From Cricetomys ansorgei (Eukaryota > Chordata > Mammalia > Rodentia > Nesomyidae), in assembly GCA_026225945.1 (NCBI GenBank), contig JAMJFZ010001228.1, forward strand, positions 1,982,501-2,046,500: DNA of 64,000 bases, read 5' to 3'. Each line of letters begins with the position of its first letter. Positions within the stretch are counted from its first letter, which is position 1. Below the pieces are notes generated by a model. The model was given only the letters and a program-made list of their open reading frames with translations. It was not told the DNA's origin and searched no databases. This document shows positions 33,401 to 45,186 of the stretch, piece by piece. The position numbers and the translations under genes are program-made.

Positions 33401-34139
33401 CCATAGTCATATCAACTTACCTGCTCCTTCTCTGGCCTCCTCTTCCTCTCCATTTCTCCTGCTTTCTCCCCCTCTCTGTTCTGAACTGCTTATCTTCTTT
33501 TATCTGTTGGTAACATTGTTCACCTAACCCCAATACTGTTTCTTGTAGAAAGTCTTCTGCAGTTACTACAAGATGTACCAATGTTAATTTCTTCTGAATC
33601 CTTTCAGACCTACAGGAAACTGCAGATGTACCTGATGATAGACAGCTGACTTAACACACACCATCTTTGGTCCCGTGCCTAGCATAAAAGCAAAGAATAC
33701 CTTATAGAACCATATCAGTGGTTCTCCCAGGCCCTGCCTCACTCCCTTAGTGGTGGAAGGTGTGACTCTGTAAATTACTGCCTTTGTGTGAGTTATACCC
33801 AGGACCTTTTTATTCAATTCCTACCACGTGGGGATAACCCAGTGGTTCTTCTCTGTGCAAACAGAAAGAGTTTCCCTCCATGAACTGAAGTCCTCACCTC
33901 CAAGATCTTGAACTTCCAAGACTTCATTCCTGTAAAAATAAATTTCTATCGGATGAAGTCATCAGGTCTATGGTATTTTTTGTTTTAATAGTCTCTGATC
34001 TCAAAGTCAGGTTTTGAAGCACCCCCTCTTTGTTAAAGAAGGCCAGGTTAATGCAGTCACTGTGGCTCTCAAATCTTATTTTCAGTTGAAGAAAAGCGAA
34101 ACTAATGAAAAAATTAAACATTAAGCCTGGTGAATGAAG
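33401..34139. other. Unassigned intronic sequence
   Basis: Nothing supported beyond a short C/T-rich patch at about 33424-33480. Confidence 0.4.
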
Positions 34140-34760
34140 AGGTTGAACTGAGGAGATGCTGACAACATTTAATTAAACAACAAACTCTTTGAAGGCACTA
34201 ATGGAAGAGTTTTACAGGATGCCTGTTTCATTTTCATAAGCACCCAGTGTGAAGCAGGCACTATATTGGCTTTTGGATTCATTATCCACCAATAAAAGCA
34301 GATATGATGCTGTAGAACTGGTCTCCACATTGCCCATAACCCTTTCCACCATTGGCTTTTTCTCGTAACTGCAGCTTCTCTGCAAACTCCAGAACACCAC
34401 TTTTAGAAGCAAATCCTATCACCCTGATAGCATTTTCTGGTTTTATTTGATCTTGAAAAACATTTCATTATGTTTAATTTAGGGAAATGAGATTTCCTTA
34501 ATTACTATCAGTAGCAGCTATTAGAGGCTCAATTACACCCGTAAATTCATTTTTAAAAGCTTTATGGTTTTCAGATAAAAAATTTCAAGATCTAACTGCA
34601 CCCATTAAAACTTACTGTCCCTCCCTCTGGTGCCAAGGCGTCCAAGAGTGAAGATAGGCTTCACAGTCCAAAGTAAATAATGCCAGTAATGGAAGATTAG
34701 CCTAAGTGGGGCTTAAAAACATTCATTTGAATAAGTCAGATATTTCATTAAATAAATCGG
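34140..34760. other. Repeat-free AT-rich block, candidate conserved non-coding element
   Basis: It contains TTTAATTAAAC, TTCCTTAATTACTATCAG and GGCTCAATTACACCCG, separated by text with no transposon signature. No coding potential is seen. Function is inferred only from motif density and lack of repeats. Confidence 0.35.
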
Positions 34761-36239
34761 ATCAACAGACATGTTTGTAGATTTTCTTTTTGTGGAGTTT
34801 CCCACATACTAGGATGTACAGTGTGGAAGTTCAGGCTGTCCCTGCCTGGGAATGAAGCTGTTACCTGTTCCTGTGTGGACACAGCACTGGAATGGATAAT
34901 CATGCAGTATTAACTTTTTTATGGGTACTGTTATATCTAAAGCCACTTCTACAAAAAAGATTGTAAACAGGGACCTGGTATCCTGTAATATTTTTCATCT
35001 TTTAAATTCTATCGGTGGATTCAGAAGTGATTCCAATTTTATATATTCTGGAATTGCTTTCTCATGTAATTTGATACCCATTGGCATCCATCCTGCAAGT
35101 TGCTCTTGTTGTTGGTCATGATAACATAACATCAGTGGGTTATTCTTTCCCTTATGCATTGTGAATAGACAAATAACCTTGCACCTTGAGATTTAGAAAA
35201 CATTAGAGTCTACATCAAGGCTCCCACGACAGACTTTCAGGCTCCTTCTTCACAGTCCGAATGTTTTTCCCTATAGTACCTAGAATGTTATGAGCATAGA
35301 CAAACCTTTAATGAATGTTGGTAGCTGTGGTTGACCAGTGCTTGGCTATCTACTTAATGGCAATTTTGAGCTGTGTTATAAAAACTGTCTTGGAACAAGA
35401 AAGCACCATTTGAGAAATTTTGAGGCTGGATCCTTGAGTTGCTTTAGTGTGATGTAAAATCATGTCCCTCGAGGGGAGTGGAATGTTGACTGATACTAAT
35501 GGAAATTGTAAATACACTCTTTCTGTCTGTCATGGGTAAACCATGCAGATTCAAACAGTTAAAAATCACCATCCACAGAGTCATTTCTTGCTAATAAACC
35601 TGAAGTCAAGGACATGCTATAACTTACTTAAGGTCTATGCATGGAAAGGTGTCTTGTTTTGGTTTGTTTGTTGTGTTTGGAAGAATTTTATACTATTCTC
35701 AATTTAATTTAACTTTAACCTCTGATCACCTACCAATGGAGAGCAGAACTGTGCTCTTCAGGAATTTGGTGTTTGAGTGAAGTGGTATTAGAAGGATACA
35801 AGGTGCATGTATGTCCCATTCTTAGATATGTGGACACTGACTACCTGCACGGAGTCCTGATTCCAGTTGTGTTTAGAGATTGAATTATGTTTGAAAAAAT
35901 TAGAAAGAAAATGCTTTATTTATGTATGTGGGTACATATGTGTGTACCCCTAGAGCCATCTGGCTGGCCCAAGGCCAGAGAGCTTGTTTTTTTAGAAAGT
36001 ATGAGAGCTCCAGATCAAAGCATGCTCTGTGGAGGGGACCTCCCAGTCCAGCAAGTTAATTGTGAAAGCAGGTGCTTGCTGTTTGAGAACAGGATCTGGA
36101 ACGATGATTTTATGAAACAGAGTCATTATTGTTTCTATTTTGTAGCAGTGCCTCTTCTTCATTTTCTATAGCTGTTACTTTTAATGGCTTCATCACAGAA
36201 CTCACACAAATGAGTGTGTGAGTTGTGTGTCTCCCATGC
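34761..36239. other. Unique intronic sequence
   Basis: About 1.5 kb with no recognised repeat. A degraded SINE may lie near 35915-36060 (CTTTATTTATGTATGTGGG). Open frames are short and unassigned. Confidence 0.4.
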
Positions 36240-36620
36240 TCTGAAACATAATCAAGGACCAAGGCATGTTAATTGTTACTCTCTGAGAGCTTGCGATTCA
36301 GTAGTTGTCTGTTTTAATAAAGTCTTGCTACAGTGGAGCGATCCAGCTGTAAGGACCATGTAAATATTGTAATAAGCACCAGAGCTGGTGTGATCTTTTC
36401 TAATACTTAGAGAGAGTAGTTTTTCATGCTGTCAACTCTCAGGAAAGCTGCAATCAGCCAAAGAGTTGTTTGTCAATGCCTGGGTGTATTTTGTAAGAAA
36501 GTATTGATTACCGAGTGAAAAACATTTAGTTTTAACAGCAATCAATGAATAGCAGACAAAAGGACATCTGAAGTTTTGAAGTCTTTAAAATATGAGCCAA
36601 ACACAGGATCTGGGGAATTA
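36240..36620. other. Repeat-free block, candidate conserved non-coding element
   Basis: GCATGTTAATTGTTACTC, CCATGTAAATATTGTAATAA and AGTATTGATTACCGAGTG are AT-core motifs in unique sequence. Confidence 0.3.
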
Positions 36621-36841
36621 CTGGTAGATTGCCGGACCCGAGGGTTGCACACATTCCAGACTGCTCACTTTTGCTTCTCTCCTAAACCAACTTAGATGTG
36701 AAGGTGGAGACGGGGGAACTGACTGTGCAGGAACATTGACTTAGCACACAGTAAAAGAAAAGCAGATGACACTTTCTTCTCTATTCTACACAACTCAATG
36801 GTTCTACTATGCATTCTCAGATATGCAATTCTCTCCTTATA

Positions 36842-37036
36842 AAGAAGTTTTATGTAATTTTGAATTATGTGTATGTGTGTTTGTGTAGAAGTCTGTACAC
36901 ATATGTCCAAGTGCCCCAAGAGACCAGTGTTGGATCCTCCTGAAGCAGAAGTTACAGACAGTTGTTAGTTGCCTATCGATTTAGGTCCTTTGGAAGAGCA
37001 GCAAGCACTCTACCACCAAGCTATCTCTCCATGCCT
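36842..37036 (-). mobile_element. B3-type SINE
   Basis: GTGTTTGTGTAGAAGTCTG, GAAGCAGAAGTTACAGACAG and ACCAAGCTATCTCTCCATGC are in complement order. Confidence 0.75.
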
Positions 37037-37290
37037 ATTTCTCTACGCATGCATGTGTGTATGCATATGTACTTTCACATCTGTGTGGTATGCATACAAG
37101 TGTGACGTTAGTCCTCAGGTGCCTCCTACAATTTTTGTTTTGAGACAAGGTCTCTCATTGACCTGAAACTTCACTGTGCAGGTCAGGCCAGGGGCCTGTG
37201 AGTTTCCAGAAGTTGACTCATTTCCCCTTCCATCCCACCATTGCTGGGACTACAAGCCCAGGATTATAAGCACTTGTCACCTCCCCCGGG
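37037..37290 (-). mobile_element. B4-type SINE, partial
   Basis: TGTTTTGAGACAAGGTCTC, GTGCAGGTCAGGCCAGGGG and CATTGCTGGGACTACAAGC are the tail and B1-like half. It abuts SINEs on both sides. Confidence 0.72.
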
Positions 37291-37295
37291 ACTTA

Positions 37296-37732
37296 TGAAT
37301 TTTATGTATTTATTTGTGTGTGTGCGTGCTCATGCGTGAAAGTGTGCCTGGTATGAGAGTCTGGGCACAGGTTTGTCACATGCAGGTTTGCAGGCCAGAG
37401 GGCAACTTCTAGGAGTCAGTTCTTCACTTCCATCTTGTTGAGACATGGTTACTCTTGTTGTTTCTGCCACTGCGAAGGGTACTCTAGGCTCACACTCACA
37501 TTCTCCTGTGTCCACATCCTACCACACTGTAGCAGCAATTGGATTGTAGACACGCCACCGCATCTGACCTCTTCCTCGGACCACCCATCCTAGATGACAG
37601 TGCTTTTTTACACCGAGCCATCTCCCCAGATCCTCGATTGACATGTTTGATGTGGCTTCTGGGGATCTGAATTCGGGTCCACGCATTCACAAGCAATCAC
37701 ATTTCTGACTGAGTCGTTGTCTTCCCAGCCCT
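37296..37732 (-). mobile_element. B4-type SINE, long form
   Basis: GGCCAGAGGGCAACTTCTAG, TTGTTGAGACATGGTTACTC, GATTGTAGACACGCCACCG and GGGGATCTGAATTCGGGTCC form a stretched, diverged copy or two overlapping copies. Confidence 0.6.
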
Positions 37733-37884
37733 GTTTGCTTTTAATGAGTGTCTAAACTTAAATTTTTGTGTCAGCTTTGGAAAAAAATTTATATGGAAAA
37801 GCATTGAAAGAGCTGACATCTGTCAGCATGAAATCTTGCAGACTATTATTAGAGACTTTGAGATAAAGAAAGTATGCATTTGTC

Positions 37885-38290
37885 TGTCTATATTAGTTAC
37901 TTTTTTATAACTACAGAGATATAGTTGATATGGGCCACTTACAATGTAAAGGAGAGATTTTAAGTCCTCAAGTTCAAATCCAAGATCATGTAGACCACAT
38001 GTCTCTGGTAGGGGTGGGATGTTGTTGCCAGAGCTCAGTTTAGAAGGGAGTACCCACATCTGGACTCAGGAAGCAGAGAGACAGAGCTGGTGGAGGTCCC
38101 ACAATTCATTTGAGAGATGTCTTCAATGACTTCTAGGTGTATTTCACTAGATCCCACCTCTTAAAGGTTCATAGTACCATTTACAGTATGACCTTGGGAA
38201 CCAAGTGTATTACAAATGGACACTTGAGGAATAGTCAGTATCCAAATCAATAATTTAAATTCAATACCCAAACCATAGTAACGACTAAGC
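37885..38290 (-). mobile_element. LTR-like (MaLR-type) repeat
   Basis: It starts TATTAGTTACTTTTTTATAA on + and carries CCCACCTCTTAAAGGTTCAT and GACCTTGGGAACCAAGTG. This resembles the - strand element at 16585, strongly diverged. Confidence 0.4.
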
Positions 38291-39581
38291 AGTCATTTGT
38301 CTATATGTTATGGTCAATATTCAAAACTATCTAATGGTCAAATTAGGTAGACATGAAATTGGCTCTTCGTAAATTGTTGTTGAGTTCAAGTACTAACTAA
38401 CTGTGACAGCAAGTATCCATGGAAGCCAATCTCCCTCCAGAGACGGGAAATGTCCATGCCTTTCTGAGAATAAGAAGAGCTTCTGGCTAATGGCTCAACA
38501 CTAAAGGCTAAGATGTGATTCTGTGTATTACATGAACCTGGTGCCTCTGTGCAGCGATGTAATCATGGGGATAGATAACAGATTTGTTCCCAACACACTG
38601 ACAAGCACAGATATTAGATGTTTCAGAGCTACAAAAAGCTTTATCCTTTCTTCAAAGCACAACCTGAAAATTTCATTCAATGTAGGGGAAGGGGTATTGC
38701 TTACCATTCTAGTGGCAGAGTGAACCTGGGAGAGCAGGGCCTAAAAATGAGGCAGACAAAAGTCTCATGAAATAGACAATTTTATTCAGAGCATCAGATT
38801 CTTTATATGCTTAAGGGTTAAGAAGAGTCCCATTTTTTTAAAGTGTACAATCACAGGGACAAGTCGCATGTGGCAAAATTAGGTTTCTTCATAGAGGTAT
38901 ATAAACAAATGACAATAACCAACTGTAATGAATAATCTGAAGTAAACTCACTCCTAGCTGCTATACCTGGGAGGAGCACAAAAACCCATTCCAAAACAGT
39001 TCCATGTTCTCAAGAAACAGGTCACAAGACTCTTGTTTTCTTGGAGTTTTCTTGCAAGCTTTCAAAATTCTTGCACAACTCCATTCTTGGATTGTGTATC
39101 AGGCTGTTTTTGTTTCTCAATAACCAAGAAGTGTTACCCAGCACCAAAGTTTCTGGGGAATGTAAAAAATTTAAATAGAAGAACAAAAAAACAATTAACC
39201 AACAAACAAAAATACAGTAGATTACTTTCTAGCAAAAGGACACTTCAGATTAACTCCTTGCGAACTATAAATCTTGATCAGGGCTCTACAAACTATAACT
39301 TCACTGTCTCCCTTCCCACCCATTTATGTTTCTTTTTGAGACGGTATCTCACTCTGCAGCCTTTCAGTTCACATCATCTCTCTGCCTCAGTTTCCCAAGT
39401 GCATACATATTTGTAGTTTGATTGAGGTATACACATACACATTCATTCATTGATTGTTTGTGTCCGATTTCATGATCCAGGGTACACCTGAGCAGTTGAA
39501 ACAGAAAGATAACTTGTAAAGCCTTGGGTATTTAGCATCTGGTACCCTGATGAAATATTCCTTGTTAAAATTACTGCATCT
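38291..39581. other. Unique intronic sequence with a 127-codon open frame
   Basis: The frame at 39033-39416 (plus) shows no recognised domain and runs through A-rich DNA. It is treated as chance, although no repeat explains it. Confidence 0.4.
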
Positions 39582-39768
39582 ATTTGTTTGTTTGTTTGTT
39601 TATTTATTTATTTATTTATTTATTATACATGTGTCACAGTATGCATGCAGAAGTCAGAGGACAACCTGTGGGAGTTGGTTTTGCTTCCTCCATGTTCAGG
39701 GATTTTGAACTCAGGCCATCAGGCTGAGAGGCAAGCGCCTTTACTCACTAAACCATCTGACAAGGCCC
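39582..39768 (-). mobile_element. B3/B4-family SINE with TTTG/TTTA tail complement
   Basis: A (TTTG)n(TTTA)n run (39582-39624) precedes GCATGCAGAAGTCAGAGGAC, AACCTGTGGGAGTTGGTTTT and ACTCACTAAACCATCTGAC. Confidence 0.8.
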
Positions 39769-39826
39769 CTTTCTCTCTCTCCCTCCCCCCTTCTCTCGCT
39801 CCGTCTTCCTCCCTACCCCTCTCTTA
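39769..39826. repeat. CT-rich tract
   Basis: Pyrimidine-rich stretch directly after the SINE head. Confidence 0.85.
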
Positions 39827-39847
39827 AACTGTTTTACACAGTTTAAG
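39823..39847. repeat. 10-bp perfect hairpin, 5-nt loop
   Basis: CTTAAACTGT and ACAGTTTAAG flank TTTAC. No T-tract or gene end suggests a specific role. Confidence 0.85.
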
Positions 39848-40289
39848 GCCTCCAACAAGGTCTTAGAAGGGAGAGACTTAAACGCTTCAGCTGGCTCAGT
39901 AGTTGATTTACTAGAAGAAGAAAAAAAAAACTCCCAAGAGGCCATCGCATTCTAGATTCCTGAAGCCATATTGTCTATCCAGAAGCTCTGACCCCCTCAC
40001 CCCCCACCCTGCTCTCCTACTCATATGCTTGTAGCTTTAGGTGCTGAATAATCACACACAAAGAAGACCGGGTTGGAAACAGTACCCACTGTCCACCAGC
40101 TCTCATTCTTTATCAACTCTGTGACTACTGTCTCTGCTGTGAGGAAAGTGCTTAGAATCAGCGAGGCTTTATCTGAAATCATCACTTGTAATGTTAGGAA
40201 TAGGTCCCTCTTATTTTGATTCATTTAATTTGTCCCGTAATTGTTTTACCAATTTCTCCATGAACAAAGAGGGCATGCTTTTTAAAAAA

Positions 40290-40745
40290 TTAGTTAATTA
40301 TTGTTCACTGTTTCATACACACATCTAGTGTCTTTTAATCATTTTCATCCCTCTCACCCTCTCTCACACCTTTGCCTTTCCTGATGAACCCCTTCTTCTT
40401 CCAAACAAGCCCCCACAGAGTTTAATTACTGGTGCTTGCTTGCTGAGCAAAAACGAGGCAGCTTACAACTGGCTACAGTACTAAACAGAATGACTTCCAA
40501 GAGCCATTAACTGCCAGTAGTTCCTTCAAGGAGGGCTGGGCCTCATGGACCCTCCCCCACCCAGGATGAACCGTTCTCAGACTGGGTCTTGTGCAGAGAA
40601 GCAAAGCTGCAGTGGGTTCATGGGTGCAGCGGCTATGTCACATCCAGACAACACCATTTGCTCCGCATTCCCCCGCCGTCTTGACTCTGACGCTCATTCT
40701 GCCCCCTCTCCCACAGTGTTTCCGGAGCCTCTGAGGGCGTCATGT
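40290..40745 (-). mobile_element. Lx-type L1 3' region
   Basis: TGCCAGTAGTTCCTTCAAGG, GACTGGGTCTTGTGCAGAG and TCACATCCAGACAACACC follow the same order as the better copy at 57995. The open frame here is an L1 shadow. Confidence 0.6.
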
Positions 40746-40865
40746 AGCTGTTCCACTTAGGGCCAAGCACTCAACAGGACAAGCAAGTGCTTATCCTCAG
40801 CACTTGCACCAGTTATGAGGCTCTGCGACAACTACTTCCCAAAGGTGTATTTAAATATCACTCTT

Positions 40866-41076
40866 CCGTTGTTCTGAGATGGGGTGTCCCGTAGCCCGGA
40901 TGGACTTCCAGCTGGCCTAGGCCAGTCATAAACTTGAGGCCCTGATCCTCCAGCTTCTACTTCTGGAGCATCTGGGATTCCAGACATCTCTGCCTCCGAA
41001 AGACCATCGTAGATAGCTCAAACCTGGGGTTTCTGGTAGACTAGCAATCTACCCACTAAGCTACACCCCCAGCACT
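40866..41076 (-). mobile_element. B1+ID composite SINE
   Basis: GTTCTGAGATGGGGTGTCCC, CATCTGGGATTCCAGACATC and ACCCACTAAGCTACACCCCC are present. Confidence 0.7.
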
Positions 41077-41707
41077 GAGATTCACTTTAAATGCCCACAC
41101 GTTTCCTTGTCTTATACACTATCGCAGAGCTGTTGGTACTAGCTGTAGTGCGGTATTGGTGCTTTGAAACATAGCCTTGTTGCATAGATAGGTTCCTTCT
41201 ATAGTAAGAATAAAAACAAAAACAGAATCTCCTTGGTATAGTGTTTATTTGTGATAACAACTGCTTGTAAGAGATGTTCATTCAGTACACTGACCTCTCT
41301 GTCATTAATGGGTCCTTTGTAATTCCTCCTGACCTCAGAGGTGAAGCCACTGTGTATGAATGCCACGGCTGTTCCTTAGTGGCTAACAGTCACAAACTGG
41401 AAGCTTCAGCATTGTGCATGTTCAGCCTGATCTTTTGGTAATACTTCCTGGGAATCCAAAGCTCTTTAAAACATGTTTGTTGAACAATGTATTAATTTTC
41501 TCTATCTGTGGGAGGGAAGGAGTCCTATTTATAACATACAAAGCCTGGGAAAAACTTAGATTTTAGCGTTATGATTTCCTGAAAAAGGTTAAATTTTCCT
41601 AGAGAGATTTTCAGATATTAATATAGTGATAATGAAAATGTTTGGTACTTAGTTTCACAGTGTTATATTTAGGGACAGATTTATATCTGAGCTCATATTC
41701 ATGTATA

Positions 41708-41742
<35 letters not shown>

Positions 41743-42454
41743 ATTTATAAATGCAAGTGCAAGGCGAGCATATAAATCTCTCTAACCTAGAAGCAAGCAT
41801 CCCCTTGTCCTTGGTAACTCTCTCCTCTTCCTGCAGTCTGCAGAGAGTGACATTAGGAATGGATTGATCTTTGTGCTTAGCTAGAGAGACCTGGGATGTA
41901 CCTGGTCACTGTGGACAAATAAGCATCTTTAGGGCCTCTTTGTTCTTAACAACCTAAAGCACTTTTCCAAGATTTCTGTTTCCCTTTGATTGTAACCTCT
42001 GTAGCAAGGGAAAGGCACTAATGTTTCCATGTGGAAAGATAACTCCTGCTGTGTTCAGTCAGGTCTGACAGAATGTTCCAGAAGAAACCACTTGTGAGTG
42101 AAAGAGAGGTAAGTAAGCATTCAGCCAGGAGTGGGAACTAGGGAAAAGCTGGGAATTACAAAGCAGGTCCCTCTCAGCATGCTTCCTAACACTTGCTTAA
42201 AGTATTCACAGTAGGCCTGTAGCTACACTGTACGCGGTTCCTCAGTGAGGATCTGTGTCCACCCACACACTAGGCAGATGTTCTGAGAACGTTGGCTCCA
42301 GTCCCTGATGGCATATTCTTTTATGAATAGTATTTATTATGTCTTCATTTGCTTACAGCTGCTGTCACTGGGGACCTGTCCTATGGCATGACATTATCCT
42401 TCATTGATATGATTGATCAAGGGCCAGATATCCTTTGAAAAGAGCCATTCAGGG
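41077..42454. other. Unique intronic sequence
   Basis: No gene or confident transposon. It contains the (AT)15 run. Confidence 0.45.
41710..41739. repeat. (AT)15 microsatellite
   Basis: Uninterrupted AT alternation of 30 nt. Confidence 0.95.
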
Positions 42455-42810
42455 CACTGGGGAGATGCTCAATAGGGAAAGAGTTTACCCCACAACATAA
42501 AGACCTCAGTTCAGTCCCACAACACACATTAATAAACAGCAACAACAATAACAGCAGCAACAAAACAAAAAATCCCCCCCAAAACAAGAAAAAACTGGCT
42601 CAAATTATAGCACTATGGAGGCAGAGATAGGAAGTTTCCAGGGCTTGCTTGCCAGGCAGCCTTGCCTATTTAGGGAATTTCAGACTAGTACGAGACCAGG
42701 TTTCAAAAGATAAGTTAGAGAGTGATCATGGAAGACACCCAATTTGATAGCTGACTTCTATAGGCATATGCACACACATGTGTACACACACACACGCACG
42801 CACACACACA
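42455..42810 (+). mobile_element. B4-type SINE with internal A/C-rich expansion
   Basis: CACTGGGGAGATGCTCAAT and AAAGACCTCAGTTCAGTCCC form the head. A CAACAACAATAACAGC-type stretch sits mid-element, then GCACTATGGAGGCAGAGATA and a CA-rich tail. Confidence 0.75.
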
Positions 42811-43202
42811 ATGGTTGCTTAGATGTTCTTGTAAGAGAAAGCATTTCCCTTTTTGATTTATGAACTGTTTACTCAGCTCATATATTAGTGTTCAATGCTT
42901 TTTTTTTAAATAAAAATGATATTTCTATAAAGCTTACCTTCTAGATTACCACAAACTCAGCTTTCAGTACGTAATATCTTTACCTTATCCTAACTTTGAT
43001 AAATCTGTGAAACAGAGCACTAAAGCATTGAATTGTAGCTTGCTTATGGTTCCATGGCAATCTTTTAACTGTTCTATCTGACCTTTTCATGATGAAATGT
43101 GAACGTTTACACTTCCTAACAACTGTGAGGCAAATTGCTGGAAATTCATGTTTTAAAAAGTGTGACATTTCTCCCATAATCTGTCTGTTCAAAAACACTA
43201 GA
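42811..43202. other. Unique AT-rich sequence
   Basis: Nothing supported. Confidence 0.4.
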
Positions 43203-43381
43203 GCGGTGATTCTCAGCCTTCCTAATGCTGTGACCCTTTAATATGGTTCCTCATATTGTGGTAACCCCCAACCGTAAAATTATTTTCGTTGCTACTTCAT
43301 AACTGCAATTTTGCTACTGTTGTGAATCATATATAAGTATCTGATATGCAGGTGGTCGTGACCCACAGGTTAAGAACTGCT
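43203..43381 (+). mobile_element. URR1 hAT-Charlie non-autonomous DNA transposon
   Basis: Left end GCGGTGATTCTCAGCCTTCC, then TAAAATTATTTTCGTTGCTA and right end ACCCACAGGTTAAGAACTGC. The ends are imperfect inverted repeats of the hAT type. This element is rodent-specific and non-coding, and was mobilised by a transposase supplied elsewhere. Confidence 0.93.
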
Positions 43382-43760
43382 GTACTGTGAGCCAGTCTTG
43401 TAAACATCAGACCAGTTGTTCTCAAAGCTTTGTTTGAAGAAACAGCTCTGTGTAAAGAAAAGTCTCTGCAAGGCAGTGAGAAGTGTGAAGACCATCTGGA
43501 ATGTTCTCCAGATGAATAAAAAGCATTTGTGGAAATTAATATTAATTGCCAGGATCCTGTGAGCCACTTTACAGTCGATATAAACGCTTCAGCAGTAACT
43601 TGTACAGTCAGATGTTGACATTATAATTATTCTCTTATTTTAGAAGAGTGAATAATTATCATAGCAAACACTCTAATTTCCCATACACATAATTACACCC
43701 ATTCACCAAGGAAAGACAGGAATATAAAGGGTTCTAGTCTAAATAGGTTTTTTCCTCTCT
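43382..43760. other. Repeat-free AT-rich block, candidate conserved element
   Basis: AATTAATATTAATTGCCAGG, ATTATAATTATTCTC and CACATAATTACACCC are clustered AT-core motifs in unique DNA. Conservation is not testable here. Confidence 0.3.
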
Positions 43761-44249
43761 CACTGATCTACAAAATCAAGGAGGCTAAAGAGAATGAATG
43801 GGAAATGTACAGTCTTAATAAATGGAATTGCAAATACTTTGGAATGAGAGTCCTAGAAGAAATGAAATTTATGACTTAATAATTAATAAATAAAAGTGAC
43901 TGATCAGGTGAGACAAATATCAAATTGGGTTTGCAGTCTACAGGCTGTGGGGAGACATCTATGGACAGGGAACCAAAACAGAATAAACTGTATGAAGTTT
44001 TTAAAATAAAGAAAATTGTATATTATCCTAAGCATCAGAGTTAAGACTAAAAGTGGCTGTCAAATGAAGAAAAAGTGGTGGCATTTGAAAACTCAAGAGG
44101 ATTCAGTTCACTTAGCAAGTAATTGCTGCATAGTTTTGGAACACTCTAGAATGTGCTTCCATGATGGGTGGGTCTTTATCAAAGACAACTTTTATTCCCC
44201 TTCTTAACCAAATAGTGGTTTGGAGGAGAAAGGTCTTATATGGAAACCT

Positions 44250-44815
44250 AGCAAATGATAGGATGATATGTAGTTTTAAAAGGTGGAGCTAAACATTCTG
44301 CATATGAGAGAAGACAGAAAGGATAAGGATCAGGAAACACTGAGGACAGGGAAGGCAGAGGGAGTGTACGAGTGGGAGGAAAGGATAGATTACTGTGGAA
44401 TGCTGTCTTCTGAGCAGGACATGGTTTTTGCACTTCACTCATAGTTATGATTACCTGCACAAAACCTACACAAATTGAGCCCAGCAATAATCTATCATGG
44501 AGGAAACAGGAGCTCTCAAAGCTCCACCCTTCTCCAAGGACCTATAGGCAGTTAATGGTGATCAGAGAGTGAGAGACATTTTTTCAGTGCTGTAGTTGCT
44601 GGTAAGTTTCTTGTGGTCTTGTAAATAACCCCTTCCTCATGCTCTTATAAATAGCTCTGATGAAATTCAACTGGTTATGAAGCAAAAAAAAAGATATGAA
44701 AGGTACAAGGGGGCCTCATTGAGAAAAGGAAGAGGACCAGTGGAGAGGGAAGAACAAGATAGATGGTAAATATGATGAAAATACCATATATACATGTGTG
44801 AGAAGGCCACAGTGA
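44250..44815 (+). mobile_element. Lx-type L1 3' end
   Basis: TTCTGAGCAGGACATGGTTT, AGGACCTATAGGCAGTTAAT, TGCTGTAGTTGCTGGTAAG and a purine-rich run then ATACCATATATACATGTGTG match the rodent L1 3' end in order. Confidence 0.7.
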
Positions 44816-45140
44816 AGCTACTAAGTACAATTAAATATGCTAAGGCAAAGAAAAGTGGATCGGAAGGTAGGGTACACTGTAGACTAGGTGGGAATGATGT
44901 AAGAGAGACATTAAGATTGAGAAATCATGACAGGTGCGAAACATCATGGGAAAGGTATGTGAGTTTCAAGATTGAAAGATGCAAGAAAACAAGACCTCTG
45001 ACTCATGTGTAATATGGAACGAAGAGAAATGGAGCATTTTCAGGTTTGAAATGGAACTCAATCGGCTACAGAATACATTAGTTCTTCATTAGTCCTCATA
45101 AGTATAATCAGGAAAGGGACAGAACAGTGGAGATAGGAGG

Positions 45141-45141
<1 letters not shown>
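44816..45141. other. Unassigned sequence
   Basis: No supported feature. The small + strand frame continuing from the L1 end is not recognised. Confidence 0.35.

Positions 45142-45183
<42 letters not shown>
45142..45183. repeat. (CA)n microsatellite
   Basis: About 40 nt of pure CA. Confidence 0.97.

Positions 45184-45186
<3 letters not shown>

Noticed and set aside
39033..39416. 127-codon + strand open frame
   Set aside because: Runs through A-rich intronic DNA without recognisable motifs.
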